Positions 31,886 to 43,790 of a stretch of 64,000 bases of DNA are shown here, piece after piece (position 1 is the first letter of the stretch; the number at the start of each line of letters is the position of its first letter). This DNA is from Schistocerca nitens (lineage: Eukaryota > Arthropoda > Insecta > Orthoptera > Acrididae), in contig NC_064614.1 of NCBI RefSeq assembly GCF_023898315.1, positions 1,056,736,432-1,056,800,431 of the forward strand, read 5' to 3'. A program made the position numbers and the translations under genes. The notes below the pieces were generated by a model. That model saw only the letters and a list, made by a program, of their open reading frames with translations. It did not search any database and was not told where the DNA came from.

Positions 31886-33940
31886 ATGCTCTGCTACACA
31901 GCAGAGTAGTTTAAGCAAATTTCTGCTCTCGCTTCATATCTGGCTTAAAATAATCCAGTACGAACTAGATGACATACCATATAAGTTGTTTCCACAACAA
32001 GATGCTTTCAGTTTTCAAACTCTTCCCAGAGTACGAGAAGAGTAATATTGTCTGTAAAGTAATTACAAGTGTGCTCCAGTCTCGTGCTCGACATGACATT
32101 TTAAATGGTAGAGGAGCCAAGTTTTGACATTCTTCCCATTTTCGGTAGTTCGCTTGAGTTGTGCTGATTAGTCCAAAAGGGACTGCTTAAATGATTTGTG
32201 ATGCATTGCTGGATTTCTCCTAGCTGTGTATAGAGTTGCTTCTCTATATAGGTTTGTAGCATCATTCTGTTTGATAAGTCACATAAACTGACACACATGA
32301 GACAGTCATATTGCCCTGCAAAATGCCTCCACAAATTCTTGAAACAGGTGACACATACGTATTAAGATTTATGTTTCCGTTAACTTCCCTCCATCCCTCC
32401 ATGACCGAAACTCAAGAAGCCTTCATTAATATGCTAAATAAATGCATGCTAAATAAATCGTATGCCAGCTTTCATAAATTACAGGTATTTTATTCGACAG
32501 AATAGTAAGTAGTGGCCGAATATAAAATGGAAAAATTTATATGTTGACGACATTGTCTCACTAACAAAGAATTCAGATTTTAAAAAAATCATTTGTTTCA
32601 TAGTCTGCAGTATTTTTTTCCGGGAATCACATTAACGTTGGGACGGCTAATTGTGTTCACCTGACTGGTGGCACATGGTGATGCATTTACTGTTGCGCGT
32701 TCTCGCCATTGCTAAGGACTTTTCCTATCTTTTGATGAGCTTTCTGACGAGTGAAACAATGACAGATATCCTCTTTGCAGGTGGAAGAAAACATACTTTC
32801 AGGGATATGAACACTGTGATTTCCACATTTCTATAAGCAAACTGTGTAAAGCGGTGTTTTTGTTAGTAAAGGTTTTTCTTACTGAAAATAAAAACAGCAA
32901 GGGACCACTGTTGATTAACCTACTATTTACTATTATTTATTCCTCCAATATTAATGCTTGTCTCCCTATCATGAACGTCATCAGATCTGTAGTCATAGTC
33001 TGGTGGGATGCCGCCGCCAACGTTTTATCGACCGTATAACGAGCATTAATTAGGTCCAGGTTCGAGTATAGTGTACTGTAATACTAGTGTTAAGTATATT
33101 CATAAATTATATACTTTCCAATACAGCTTTATGCGGAGTTGTTCTGAGACGATGAGGTGTACCCCTAAAAATGCAATATTAGTAGAGGAACTGGAAATGC
33201 CTATCAATTTGAATTGACTTGCCAGCAGTTTCATATGGGCAGGATAATGTTAACGACTCATACAGACATCACGGAATGTGACACCCGTTGCACACTCTTC
33301 CGGGTAATTAGATCGATGTTGAGATTTTATAGACATTCTCAGTCGTTGAAAAATCCATCCAAAAGAATCAAAACAACGAGGACGTGTGCTACATATGAAT
33401 AACCTTTTCGCCTCTGCACGCCTTCTGCTCCACTGTTTTTCTTGCATTTTAATGAAAACACTAACAGGGAACTCATCTTGGTAACCAGAATGTATCCCGT
33501 GAAAGAAAAACAAAAAACATAAAAACAAAAAGAGTGTAGATAATCATACGTACAGAAATGTTTCAAGAATCGTGTCAGAAGCTGACGATATATGTTCCTT
33601 CTTGTGTCTATGAACGGGTCTCTATAGGGGTATAGGCTTCCGTCAGTAGCCTCTTCTTACGCAGTGGAAGCAGCGGCAAAAATGATGGCCAGTAAGTACT
33701 CCTTAACTCCAAACAACGAAAATATTTTGGTTAGCTCTTATTTGGAAAGCTTACTTCGTGCAATAGAAATTTGAAGCTGGTAGGGCACAGTAGTAAATTT
33801 TCCGTCGACGTAGCCCATGAAGTAACTGTATGTTCGCGAAGAGATAAATGTATTAATTTCGTTTGGACGAAAGCTCATTGAGGAACTCTGTAAAACGAAA
33901 CAGTAAACCAACCGGCCAAGAAAGCCGCTATATCTAGATC
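31886..33940. other. unassigned AT-rich sequence
   Basis: About 2 kb with only short frames. No SINE, LINE or TIR signature and no plausible exon with splice sites was found. Confidence 0.4.
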
Positions 33941-33952
33941 TTATCCAGTTAC

Positions 33953-34194
33953 AGTCCGCGGGTCGTGGTCTTGGGGGTAGCGATCTCGCTTCCCGCGCAC
34001 GGGGTCCAGGGTTCGATTCCCGGCGGGGTCAGGGATTTTCTCTGCTTCTAGATGACTGGGTGTTGTGTGTATTTCACCCTCATTCACTCGCAAGTCACCG
34101 TAGTGGGGTTAAAGAACTTGTGGAGCGGCGGCCGAACCGCCCCACGAGGGGTCTCCCAGCCACCAATGCCATACGCTCATTATTATTATTTTTA
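33953..34194 (+). mobile_element. SINE family C, full length
   Basis: The 12-bp duplication TTATCCAGTTAC (33941-33952 and 34195-34206) flanks it. Head GTCCGCGGGTCGTGGTCTTG, box B GGTTCGATTCC, then CTGGGTGTTGTGTGTATTTC, CGGCCGAACCGCCCC and the end CCACCAATGCCATACGCTCATTATT. Confidence 0.93.
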
Positions 34195-34389
34195 TTATCC
34201 AGTTACCTTCCAGCGACTTATTTTAAGTGCATCAAATAAAAATATGATTCAGGTTGCAGTAAGAATAGGAATGCGTAACATCAAATGCAAATAAAAAAGT
34301 ATTTACCTGGGTGCTAACACATATACCTCATAATATGCGAATTCGCCGCAGAACCGTCCCTGAATTCATTTGTATCGCCTGCAACTACG

Positions 34390-34439
<50 letters not shown>

Positions 34440-34640
34440 CCAGTTACCTTCCAGCGACTTGTTATAAGTACATCAAATAAAAATATGGTTCAGGTTCCAG
34501 TAAGAATAGGAATGCGTAACATCAAATGAAAATAAAAAAGTATTTACCTGGGCGCTAACACATATACCTCATAATATGCGAATTCGCCGCAGAACCGTCC
34601 CTGAATTCATTTGTATCGCCTGCAACTACGAAATTCTAAC
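34172..34640. repeat. 241-bp tandem duplication with expanded (ATT)n
   Basis: Unit 1 begins in the SINE tail (TACGCTCATTATT) and runs through CAGTTACCTTCCAGCGACTT (34200) to GTATCGCCTGCAAC (about 34385). Unit 2 repeats it from 34386, with CAGTTACCTTCC at 34441 and the same end at 34629. The junction is at the shared word TACG. The ATT run is longer in unit 2 (about 15 units). Confidence 0.9.
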
Positions 34641-35419
34641 ACTTGTGATTGCAGTAATTCAGACGATAGATATATTTATAATGAAGTCATCGTAAGTTCT
34701 AAATTACAGCAACAGACAGAACCATCCCCTGCAGAATTGAGAAAGCTGGAGGCACCATTATCTAAAAACTTTACTGACTTCATAATCCAGTACATTACTA
34801 TAAGTTTTAAGGGTAAAATGAAATAGATGATAGCTGCGTTGTTTACTCATGCTGAAAGCCAAATACAAAAAATACTCTGCTAATTCATCGTAGGACAATT
34901 AGCAGTTTAAATCCGTTAGGTTCACATTCGTACAGCTGCACAAGTTTAATTTCAAGAATTTTACATTTTTTAGACAATGATATGGTACTACCTACTGCTG
35001 TTGAAGTATCCTGTCTTCGTGAGTCGTAAAATAACGTGCGCTGATTTCCTCATGCTGCATGGAATTATACAAGAAACGACACTGTTGTTACATGTACGTT
35101 TTGAAAACAAAATCGGTAAAGGACCTCATAAAGACCTTAATAAATGGCGGTCACCATAGAACACTGCTTGAACTGGTATAACAAAAAAAATCGTGTTCCA
35201 AGGAAAATATACTAGTGTATGAAGATAGCCAGCTGCTGCTGAAACAATTCTAAATTATGTTTGGTAATAAACGAAACTGAGGCAATAAGTATCCAAAGTT
35301 ATATAAACTTCCTGAGACAGTAGTGATCAATTTCATTATGCTGTGAATAAACTGGTATAGATTAGTAATAAATACACGTTATTTTTATGTTCGTAACGGG
35401 GTGAGACAGTGGAAGACAG
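34641..35419. other. unassigned AT-rich sequence
   Basis: Nothing recognised. Confidence 0.4.
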
Positions 35420-36065
35420 TAACAGCTAAACACTCGTTCGATGCGCAGGGCACAATGTCACACAATGATTATCCCCAACGAGCCGCGAAGCCGTCCCAGA
35501 GCAGTGACGAGAACGCAGTTACGTGACGTTATTACCACATCGACCTGTGCCGTAATTTCATTATGCCGAGGCCATGTGGTTCGCAATGGGCGTTCCGTGT
35601 TACGTGATTACAAGCGTATTTCCGCAAACTACCGGTGAAACCAGCTGTTGGTGCGCGTTTAGCATCTAATAAGCGTCATAGTTGAGCACGCTGTAATGTA
35701 TTGTCTGCTCCTTCAAAGCGTGGAACACTACGTTCCGATTTCTCCTGCGTCAGTCCTCATTAGAGTTGGCAAGCGTTAACCACAGAGCGACATTTTGCGT
35801 GTACGTGAAAATCGTAACAACTGAGGACATTCCTCGATCGAATTCGATCCTCAGGTTTTTGTATCTCTAGATGAGAGCTGCTTCAGCTTCCTTCGGTACG
35901 GGAGCAGACAGAACACGCGCCAGTACGCATCATGCATTCCTCATCACTACATTGTGCAGCAGGCACATACTAGATGGTGCACAATTTCCGGGTTAGTTTT
36001 TGGCCACAGTGGCAAGAGGACATGCTACCCATCAGCCTACAGCCTGATCCAGACGTCAAGAAAAA
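35420..36065 (+). pseudogene. highly degenerate Tc1-like transposase
   Basis: One frame near 35860-36060 reads VSLDESCFSFRYGSRQNTRQ, then YIVQQAHTRWCTISGLVF. The order and spacing are those of the Tc1 DESRF motif (first catalytic Asp), the VWRR-type strand and the MVWG block. Upstream, the GCCGAGGCCATGTGGTTCGC and GTGGTGCGCGTTTAGCATC-like stretches correspond only loosely to the DNA-binding half. No intact frame remains. Confidence 0.5.
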
Positions 36066-36299
36066 GAATTTTTTTAGATTAGAACTGATTGCTTGCGCTG
36101 TTTCCTTACGTGGGTGGCAGATATAGGTAAATATGGTACATCCACTATTACTCTATTACGGTTGTAAAATGCTTTTCCGTAATGTATGCCACTGGAATAA
36201 AAAAAATTTATAATTTCGTGTTTTAGACAGCTAAATGTTTAGTGAACTGCATATAAACAGCGTGCTAGTTATTAGACATAACTTAGGAAATTCGTAGAA

Positions 36300-37310
36300 T
36301 AAAATATAAAAAATAACGTTAGGAAAGAAATGGAAAGGTAGACGGGAGACACCTGAAGAACGGTATTCGAGAAGTAACTTCATGAGTTATACCAAAAAGA
36401 AAACGACCGAACAGAATTTCGTTTCACTTAAAATGACCAAAGAAAATACTGGAGGGAAGAAACAAAATAAAAAACATGAAGTCCACAAGAGGAACAATGT
36501 CACACTGCAGGAAATATGTTATGCTATCCTCCAGCAGACAAAACGAATCCTAAGACGAGACAAGAGGAATTACAACAATATGATAAGAGAAACAGAGGAT
36601 GATTTCAAGCATCACAGGGCGAGGCAAATGTATCAAAATACAAAAAAGTATTCCGACAAATTAACTAAAATGGAACAGTTAATTAAAGATCAAGGGAGGG
36701 AAATGGTGATCAACAAGAGTGTCATACAATGAACATGGAAGACACACTTTTCGCAGCTACTCAACTGCAGTGACGGACAGTCTTACTTTAAATTTGAAAG
36801 ACATGGTACAGAACATACAGGTCAAAACATCACCAGTAAATGAAATACAACAAGCATCAGATACACGCTCAGCTATAAAAAAAACTTGAGGATCAGAGCT
36901 AGGATTAGAACTATGTAATAAAAGCCCGTTGGAAGACGAAATCCTATACGCAGATTGGAAAACCGCAATTGTATGCCGCATATTTAAGAAGAATGATCCC
37001 CTTGTCTGCAATTACTACAGAAGAACAGCGTTAATGGTAGTCACTTGTAATATCCCTCCGATTTGGAGATCCTTATAACTGAAAAACTACTTTGGCATTA
37101 CCAATGCGGTTTCCGCTGAAGCAGAGCCACATTATATCATTTATCCACTCTAAGACAAGTAACTGAGGAGGGGTGGGAACGCATTGTAGATGCCAACACA
37201 CTGTTTCTAGATTTCAAAATGATCTATGACAGCAGACACCAACAGATACTCATAAATACAATGAGGAAATCAGAAACACCCTCAAAGTCAGATTACTTAA
37301 AATGTGTACA
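36300..37310 (+). mobile_element. EN-RT LINE fragment (linker and start of reverse transcriptase)
   Basis: The open part 36382-36732 encodes a basic coiled linker (TKRILRRDKRNYNNMIRETE, YQNTKKYSDKLTKMEQLIKD). In broken frames follow THFSQLLNCSDG, ILYADWKTAIVCRIFKKNDP, a CNYYR block, LITEKLLWHYQCGFR and ANTLFLDFKMIYDSRH. The last contains the first catalytic Asp region. The layout matches LINEs whose EN-RT linker leads to an IFKKGDP..CNNYRGI motif. Everything after about 37310 is missing. Confidence 0.72.
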
Positions 37311-38369
37311 GACGAGTTTTTGTGTCATATAAGGACTTGTGTAGGAGAAACTAAAAATTTTAAGTTTTAATCTTGCCATATATACATTGAAGTCTAAATA
37401 AGTAATGATATTTTTTATGCAAGATTTATTCTCGCTAACCGTTACCATTTTCTAGATTCTATATATTATATTAAGTAAGTAGCAATGACAACAGAAAAAT
37501 GGTTTGATATTTGGGATGTGGTGGAATGGAAAAAAAAGAAAAACCTTAAGACAATAACAGTACAGTAACAATGCAGACATAAAATAAATAAAGAAAGAAC
37601 TAAAGCAGGAAATAGAACGTATTATGTAGTCTTAAAACTTACCTACACCAAAGTCCTTAGTAGAATGGCAGCGACATACAATGTTGATAAAACAAGAAGC
37701 AGTACACTTCCACAGGAAAAGCTTGAGCTCTGACAAAATCCTGTGAGCACAATTCAGAGGTTTTCGATTGGTAAATGAGAAAAAATATATGACTCGATTA
37801 ATGAAGAAAATACATGGCGTCTGAACACAAATGAACAAATAAGTAATTTTTGGGAAATGCATATTATATCAGATATGCAACATATCAGACATTAAGATGG
37901 CTACGGAGAATAACAGACTGGCGTCTGCCCAGAGTTATACTATGAATGAAGATATAGAGTATAAAAGTAGGTCAGTTGAAGAAAAAGACTTAGAGGTAAT
38001 GAATTTGTTTACCATAAGCAGGAAGCTACCAACAGAGAAGAGCAAATGGAGACAAAACTCCAGGACCCCAATACGAAGTATAACAGCGCGACAGGCTGTT
38101 AAGTTCACAAAATATATGAATTTGTTACTATTTTTAAATTTATATCGCTAACTTTTAATTAAATAATTTGGCACTTTACTGCAGGAAATTATTTCGTACT
38201 TAAAATTTACTTTGTTATATAACGTTCTATTCCAGAGACAGACTCTTACTTCTCGATTATTCCAAACGCAGAACACTAAGGTAATAACCAAATAAAATAA
38301 ACTTACGTCATATGTTCATAATTAGATCATAATATTTACATATAAAAGAGGCAGTGTGAGAGGGTGTTA
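37311..38369. other. unassigned AT-rich sequence
   Basis: An 84-codon frame at 37897-38151 is lysine- and arginine-rich but matches nothing I recognise. No splice-site pair was seen. Confidence 0.4.
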
Positions 38370-38399
38370 TCTTGATTTGGAAGCAGGATTCCAACGTGT

Positions 38400-38765
38400 T
38401 CCCTGCCTCTGCCGAATCAGCAGGTTCCGTGATTAAGTTAGTCTACAGTAGCTCCGTCCTGCTCTGGTATCGGGTCCCGGAGCGGTGCAGACAACGGCCT
38501 GTTAGCTCGTTCTCGTTGCGGCAGCAGTCGGAGAATGCCTCTGGGAATTCCAGGCCGAAATGAAGCGCGGCGGCGCCGAGACCGAAACTCACCCCCACCC
38601 ACACCCCCAACCCCGCCGCACACCCCACAACATGGCCGCTCTCACGAAATGATAGTCACTCAGGCAGCGAGAGCGAGGAGTCGAGCGGAGGCGAGTTCTT
38701 GCCACCTCGAGTAACTTTATTTGTATGCAGATTTGCATAATCCGCTGCCGCGCCAGAGAGTTTCC
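38400..38765. promoter_or_regulatory. GC-rich island, candidate promoter or first exon
   Basis: The surrounding several kilobases are AT-rich, but 38450-38700 is dense in CpG (GCGCGGCGGCGCCGAGACCG) with a C-rich run of CCCCCACCCACACCCCC. It carries CAACATGGCCGC, close to a YY1/Pleiohomeotic-type site, and an octamer ATTTGCAT at 38731-38738 in the near-palindrome TATGCAGATTTGCATA. No repeat family of the window covers it. It might be an unmethylated promoter, an enhancer, or a GC-rich transposon end. No transcript evidence exists. Confidence 0.3.
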
Positions 38766-41326
38766 GCTACTATACCGTCGGCACCAGCTTAAAAGCTGGT
38801 CGAAAAAGTCGAAAAAGGTGACAAGTTTATTTACACTGAAATATTCAGCAGTTCCGTTTCCTTACAGAATGCAGGTGTGCTTTCATTTTAAAGGCTTATA
38901 TTCGAAGGAGTTTCGTAGGCGTATACGTAATTATTAACTTCCACTGTAAAGTCAGACTGAAACACTCACCAAAAAATTCTGAGAAAAGATAATTGTATTG
39001 GTGTTGACTTTTAATTGATTCGCAGTGCTTATACAAATTGTTGTAACCGTGCTGCACAGCATATTGTGAAATGTGTGCCAATGGAAACTCTGTTTTGTAA
39101 CACATATTTACTTTCCTTTCATTATAAAACTCACATAACGTGGAAACAGTAACTGTTAACTCGCATGTGAGTGAGCCAGTGTTTGTTCTTAAAGGAGTCG
39201 GTGCGTTTCTTAAAATTCTCGCCCTTTCAGTTTTTTCAATTCTCCTATGAGTTCATACGACCCTGTGACCATTCGTGCTACGTTACTTCCAGTACTTTCA
39301 ATCCTCTTCATTAGTCCTGTCTGAGAGACACCACACATGTGTATGTCGTTGACATATCAATTATGCAAGTTTTTTATAAACGAAACTTTCTTAGCAATTT
39401 GACAGCAGGCTGTAAATGAATTGACGTTTTCCATTTCCTTTCCCCTCGTTGACCTCATGTAATCGATCAACTTTATAACATGAAGCCTTGCTTCCTCCAG
39501 ACGGAACATGACTGACTCAAATTTGTCTATTATTAACACTTTCATTGATAATGTTTCTCACAAGCAAATTGATTCGCGCAGACCTACGATCAACCAGACC
39601 ACTAATACGTTTTTAGCCACATTTTCAGTAATTCATTGGCTGCAAAAACCTTGGAAAATTTTGTCTCCGGATAACGCATGCAAGCTTTGTCTGTTCACTT
39701 CTGTACAACATATACAGGCATATTTACACTGCATTACACTAAATTAATAATATTTTACCTTCTGCAATGAGCTTATTGCACTAAAATCAAAGAAAATGAA
39801 TTCATACACACTCTTTACCTCCTTTTACTGAAAAAGGCACTAAAATCATTTTTTTCTGGAAATTTTAATGTAGTGTCAAATACAGACAAAGGCTACTGCA
39901 CACAAATCCATTTCGAAACTAATCTCCCCAAGAGTCTCTCAGATTCTCGCAACACTTTGTGACATGGCGACAGTGATATAAATGAACACTAACACAACAA
40001 CATTCAGTTTGCCATCATCCTTTGTGGGCAAAGTCTGCAGTATAGCAGTTCTATCTGCAAACTGTGTGCTTTTAGTACAGTCATTGAGGTGTGGCAAACA
40101 TCTGCTGTGCATGCTGAGTGTAGGGGCACACAGAAAGGAAATGGGTTACTTGCACAGGAGGGGCCCAGCACGGGGCAGATTGAACCAGAGCGCAAAATAT
40201 CCCCTTGCTGCGTAATAAGGCAGTACCCAATGGCAGCCAGGTGGTGGTGCTGACTGTCCTGATACCGTACCTGCCAGTAAGCTGGACTGAATGAGACATT
40301 CTTTGCCCACTTTTGGTACTCGAAAAGTTTGTAGTAATAAACATGGGTCGTTAAGAATTTGCGTTTGGTGCATATTACACTACATATTACAGCATATGAA
40401 ATTTTGCTAATTATTGCATTTTTTCGTAACTCTGAAGCTGTGAACACACAGAAGACTTGCAGAATTTTGTCAGTTATTGTAAGAAGTCAGTATCACTGCT
40501 GACGAAAAGATACTTGTAGTCAGACGATTCCACTCACTCACCCTGTACAGGTATAGGACCAGAAATATGGTACCCTATTTGCTGTAGTTTTTCACACGTC
40601 AAATGTAACTGAAGTGTGGATATAAAACCCTCTGGTAAGTTTCAGTCCCAACCGTTCATTGTCAGAGAGCCATCGCATTACAGTGTTCCACTGGAATTGC
40701 AACAGAATTAAGCTTCATTTGCCAAAATCTCGTTTTGATATCTCAAATTGTTTAGGAGATATGATGAGTGTTACAAGTATTTCACCTCAGGCCATGATGT
40801 CGAACGTAAGCATGCTACATAAAATCCAATTTCACAAGATTGCAGGCATATAGAGACCTCCTCTGAAGACTAAAGAACAATTGGGTGTGTTAACTGAATT
40901 TTGTATGCAGAAATGTGTGGTGTAATATGCGCAAAACACATAATTATAGCGACCCATATTTTTCGTTGAATTTTACAGACCATCTTACATATATGCGAAT
41001 ATCGCAATAAATATGACTGTTTAGGGAGCTGATGGTGACTTCACTATGAAGCTGACATATAAAGCTATGCATAATGTAAAAATCAAACTTTTAATGAACA
41101 ATTTCTCTAAAACTTCATGACAAAGATTGTAGAGCCGACAAGGTGCACGTGACGTCCTACTCAAAATGATCCTGCTGCACTTTGGCTAGCAGGCTAACCA
41201 GCGTTTTGCGTGTGCACCTGTGGGCATGTATAGCTGCGCTGGACAGCACAACGAGTCGTCATGTAGATTACCGGATTTCCTTCTGTTCTAAGGGAACGTT
41301 GGTTGCAAGATGGCAGGGCGTAAATA
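38766..41326. other. unassigned sequence with a possible decayed minus-strand ORF
   Basis: Minus-strand frames between 39620 and 39200 read like one interrupted protein (RLEEARLHVIKLIDYMRSTR, GKEMENVNSFTACCQIAKK, then after a stop MKRIESTGSNVARMVTGSYE). I do not recognise it. A 147-codon minus frame at 40447-40004 also has no match I can name. No SINE or TIR was found here. Confidence 0.35.
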
Positions 41327-42748
41327 CACTCCTGGAAATTGAAATAAGAACACCGTGAATTCATTGTCCCAGGAAGGGGGAACTTTATTGACACATTCCT
41401 GGGGTCAGATACATCACATGATCACACTGACAGAACCACAGGCACATAGACACAGGCAACAGAGCATGCACAATGTCGGCACTAGTACAGTGTATATCCA
41501 CCTTTCGCAGCAATGCAGGCTGCTATTCTCCCATGGAGACGATCGTAGAGATGCTGGATGTAGTCCTGTGGAACGGCTTGCCATGCCATTTCCACCTGGC
41601 GCCTCAGTTGGACCAGCGTTCGTGCTGGACATGCAGACCGCGTGAGACGACGCTTCATCCAGTCCCAAACATGCTCAATGGGGGACAGATCTGGAGATCT
41701 TGCTGGCCAGGGTAGTTGACTTACACCTTCTAGAGCACGTTGGGTGGCACGGGATACATGCGGACGTGCATTGTCCTGTTGGAACAGCAAGTTCCCTTGC
41801 CAGTCTAGGAATGGTAGAACGATGGGTTCGATGACGGTTTGGATGTACCGTGCACTATTCAGTGTCCCCTCGACGATCACCAGTGGTGTACGGCCAGTGT
41901 AGGAGATCGCTCCCCACACCATGATGCCGGGTGTTGACCCTGTGTGCCTCGGTCGTATGCAGTCCTGATTGTGGCGCTCACCTGCACGGCGCCAAACACG
42001 CATACGACCATCATTGGCACCAAGGCAGAAGCGACTCTCATCGCTGAAGACGACACGTCTCCATTCGTCCCTCCATTCACGCCTGTCGCGACACCACTGG
42101 AGGCGGGCTGCACGATGTTGGGGCATGAGCGGAAGACGGCCTAACGGTGTGCGGGACCGTAGCCCAGCTTCATGGAGACGGTTGCGAATGGTCCTCGCCG
42201 ATACCCCAGGAGCAACAGTGTCCCTAATTTGCTGGGAAGTGGCAGTGCGGTCCCCTACGGCACTGCGTAGGATCCTACGGTCTTGGCGTGCATCCGTGCG
42301 TCGCTGCGGTCCGGTCCCAGGTCGACGGGCACGTGCACCTTCCGCCGACCACTGGCGACAACATCGATGTACTGTGGAGACCTCACGCCCCACGTGTTGA
42401 GCAATTCGGCAGTACGTCCACCCGGCCTCCCGCATGCCCACTATACACCCTCGCTCAAAGTCCGTCAACTGCACATACGGTTCACGTCCACGCTGTCGCG
42501 GCATGCTACCAGTGTTAAAGACTGCGATGGAGCTCCGTATGCCACGGCAAACTGGCTGACACTGACGGCGGCGGTGCACAAATGCTGCACAGCTAGCGCC
42601 ATTCGACGGCCAACACCGCGGTTCCTGGTGTGTCCGCTGTGCCGTGCGTGTGATCATCGCTTGTACAGCCCTCTCGCAGTGTCCGGAGCAAGTATGGTGG
42701 GTCTGACACACCGGTGTCAATGTGTTCTTTTTTCCATTTCCAGGAGTG
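41327..42748 (-). mobile_element. intact-looking Tc1-like DNA transposon
   Basis: A 1422-bp element lies between TA dinucleotides at 41325-41326 and 42749-42750. Terminal inverted repeats begin CACTCCTGGAAAT, match over about 25-28 bp with three differences, and include AAGAACAC. It encodes one uninterrupted transposase on the minus strand. The flanking sequence shows no other insertion. The combination of intact ends and an intact ORF is unique in this window. Confidence 0.95.
41482..42504 (-). CDS. Tc1-like transposase, 340 aa, uninterrupted
   Basis: I chose the internal ATG at 42504 (MPRQRGREPYVQLTDFERG), because family members start at this motif; the frame stays open upstream to 42720 without family similarity. 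Two helix-turn-helix units: ERGCIVGMREAGWTYCRIAQ (residues about 16-35) and ATSQQIRDTVAPGVSARTIR (about 86-105), separated by a basic linker ARARRPGTGPQRR. The catalytic core has FSDESRFCLG (first Asp), NLLFQQDNARPHVS (second Asp) and RSPDLSPIEHVWD (Glu). Counting by hand, 32 residues separate the second Asp and the Glu, against 34 in classical Tc1. The protein would act in the nucleus, cutting at the TIRs and joining at TA. It may still be functional, but this needs testing. Confidence 0.93.
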   Translation of the reverse strand: MPRQRGREPYVQLTDFERGCIVGMREAGWTYCRIAQHVGREVSTVHRCCRQWSAEGARARRPGTGPQRRTDARQDRRILRSAVGDRTATSQQIRDTVAPGVSARTIRNRLHEAGLRSRTPLGRLPLMPQHRAARLQWCRDRREWRDEWRRVVFSDESRFCLGANDGRMRVWRRAGERHNQDCIRPRHTGSTPGIMVWGAISYTGRTPLVIVEGTLNSARYIQTVIEPIVLPFLDWQGNLLFQQDNARPHVSRATQRALEGVSQLPWPARSPDLSPIEHVWDWMKRRLTRSACPARTLVQLRRQVEMAWQAVPQDYIQHLYDRLHGRIAACIAAKGGYTLY

Positions 42749-42975
42749 TATTTTCAAACAGTGCGTGTGGCCGGGAAAGTGATAGTTTGCAGGTGGACTG
42801 CTGCCAATGGAAAGGAATCTGGGAGTTCAGTGGCTCCCAAAGTGTCATTTCATGACCATGGGGAAGATTTCAGGAGAAAGAAAACATTCGGTATCAATGT
42901 GAGCCAAACCGACTAATGGCAGAATTCCAGAGTCCTTGACAGTACTGTATTGCATTTCCTTTTACTATGTTTCTA

Positions 42976-43031
42976 CCTCCCCCCCCCCCCTCTCTCCCGC
43001 TATCTCGCTCTCTCTCTCTCTCTCTCTCTCC

Positions 43032-43100
<69 letters not shown>

Positions 43101-43102
43101 AC
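42976..43102. repeat. compound poly-C, (CT)n, (CA)n microsatellite
   Basis: A run of ten C (about 42980-42990), about 20 bp of TCTC, then about 30 CA units. Long frames over it are artefacts. Confidence 0.97.
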
Positions 43103-43192
43103 ATAAAGTAACATAGTGAAAAGTTGAAGACAGGGGCCAGAGGAGGGAGAGAGAAAATAACCAAAATAATGCACACCCAGTCTCACGAGTCT

Positions 43193-43790
43193 CAAATTGT
43201 ATCGAGCGCGTGGATATGAACGGGTATGGAGACAACCTCATAAATCCATGGACTCTGCATGTCTTCAGGGGACTGTTCAAGCTGGAGGAGGTTCTGTAAT
43301 GGTGTGCGGTGTATGCATTTTGTGTGACATGGGACCCCTGACATATCCAGATGCTACTCTGACTGGTAACAAGTACGCAAGTATCCTCTATGATCAGCAG
43401 CAACCATTCATGTCCAGTCCGACTGCCTTGGGCAGTTCCAGCAGGACAATGCGATACCCTACACGTCCAGAACTGCTACAGTTCGTCCAGGGACACTCTT
43501 CTTAGTTTAAACGCTTCAGCTGTGCACGAAACTCTCCAGACACGGACATTATAGAGCATACCAGGGAAGCGTTGAAATGGGGTTCTTTAGAAGACATCTC
43601 CACCCTCTCGTACTATTACGGATTTATAGACAGCCCTGCACGATTCATAGTGTCAATTTCTTGCAGCACTGCCTCAGACATCAGTAGAGTCCATGTCATG
43701 TCGTGTTGTGGCACATCTCCGTACTCGCGAGGGCCTTACACGATATTAGGCAGGTGGACCAGTTTCCTTGGCTCTTCAGTGTAAATAAAA
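43193..43790 (+). pseudogene. Tc1-like transposase C-terminal half remnant
   Basis: The open part reads RVWRQPHKSMDSACLQGTVQ, GGGSVMVCGVCILCDMGPLT and YASILYDQQQPFM. LGQFQQDNA with the second catalytic Asp is in a shifted frame (43430-43455). It is closest to the copy at 55772-56790 (RVWRQPHESVYHACQQGSFK). The 3' part through 43790 follows the same non-coding end (CTCGTACTATTACGGATTTATAG). The first catalytic Asp and DNA-binding domains are absent. Confidence 0.8.

Noticed and set aside
40004..40447. 147-codon minus-strand ORF
   Set aside because: Overlapping frames are open in all directions, there is no recognisable motif, and the composition is not convincing.
42505..42720. N-terminal extension giving a 412-aa Tc1 transposase
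   Set aside because: The 72 extra residues have no family similarity and lie between the TIR and the usual start motif.
42894..43403. 169-codon minus-strand ORF
   Set aside because: It is built largely from the poly-C/(CT)n/(CA)n microsatellite.
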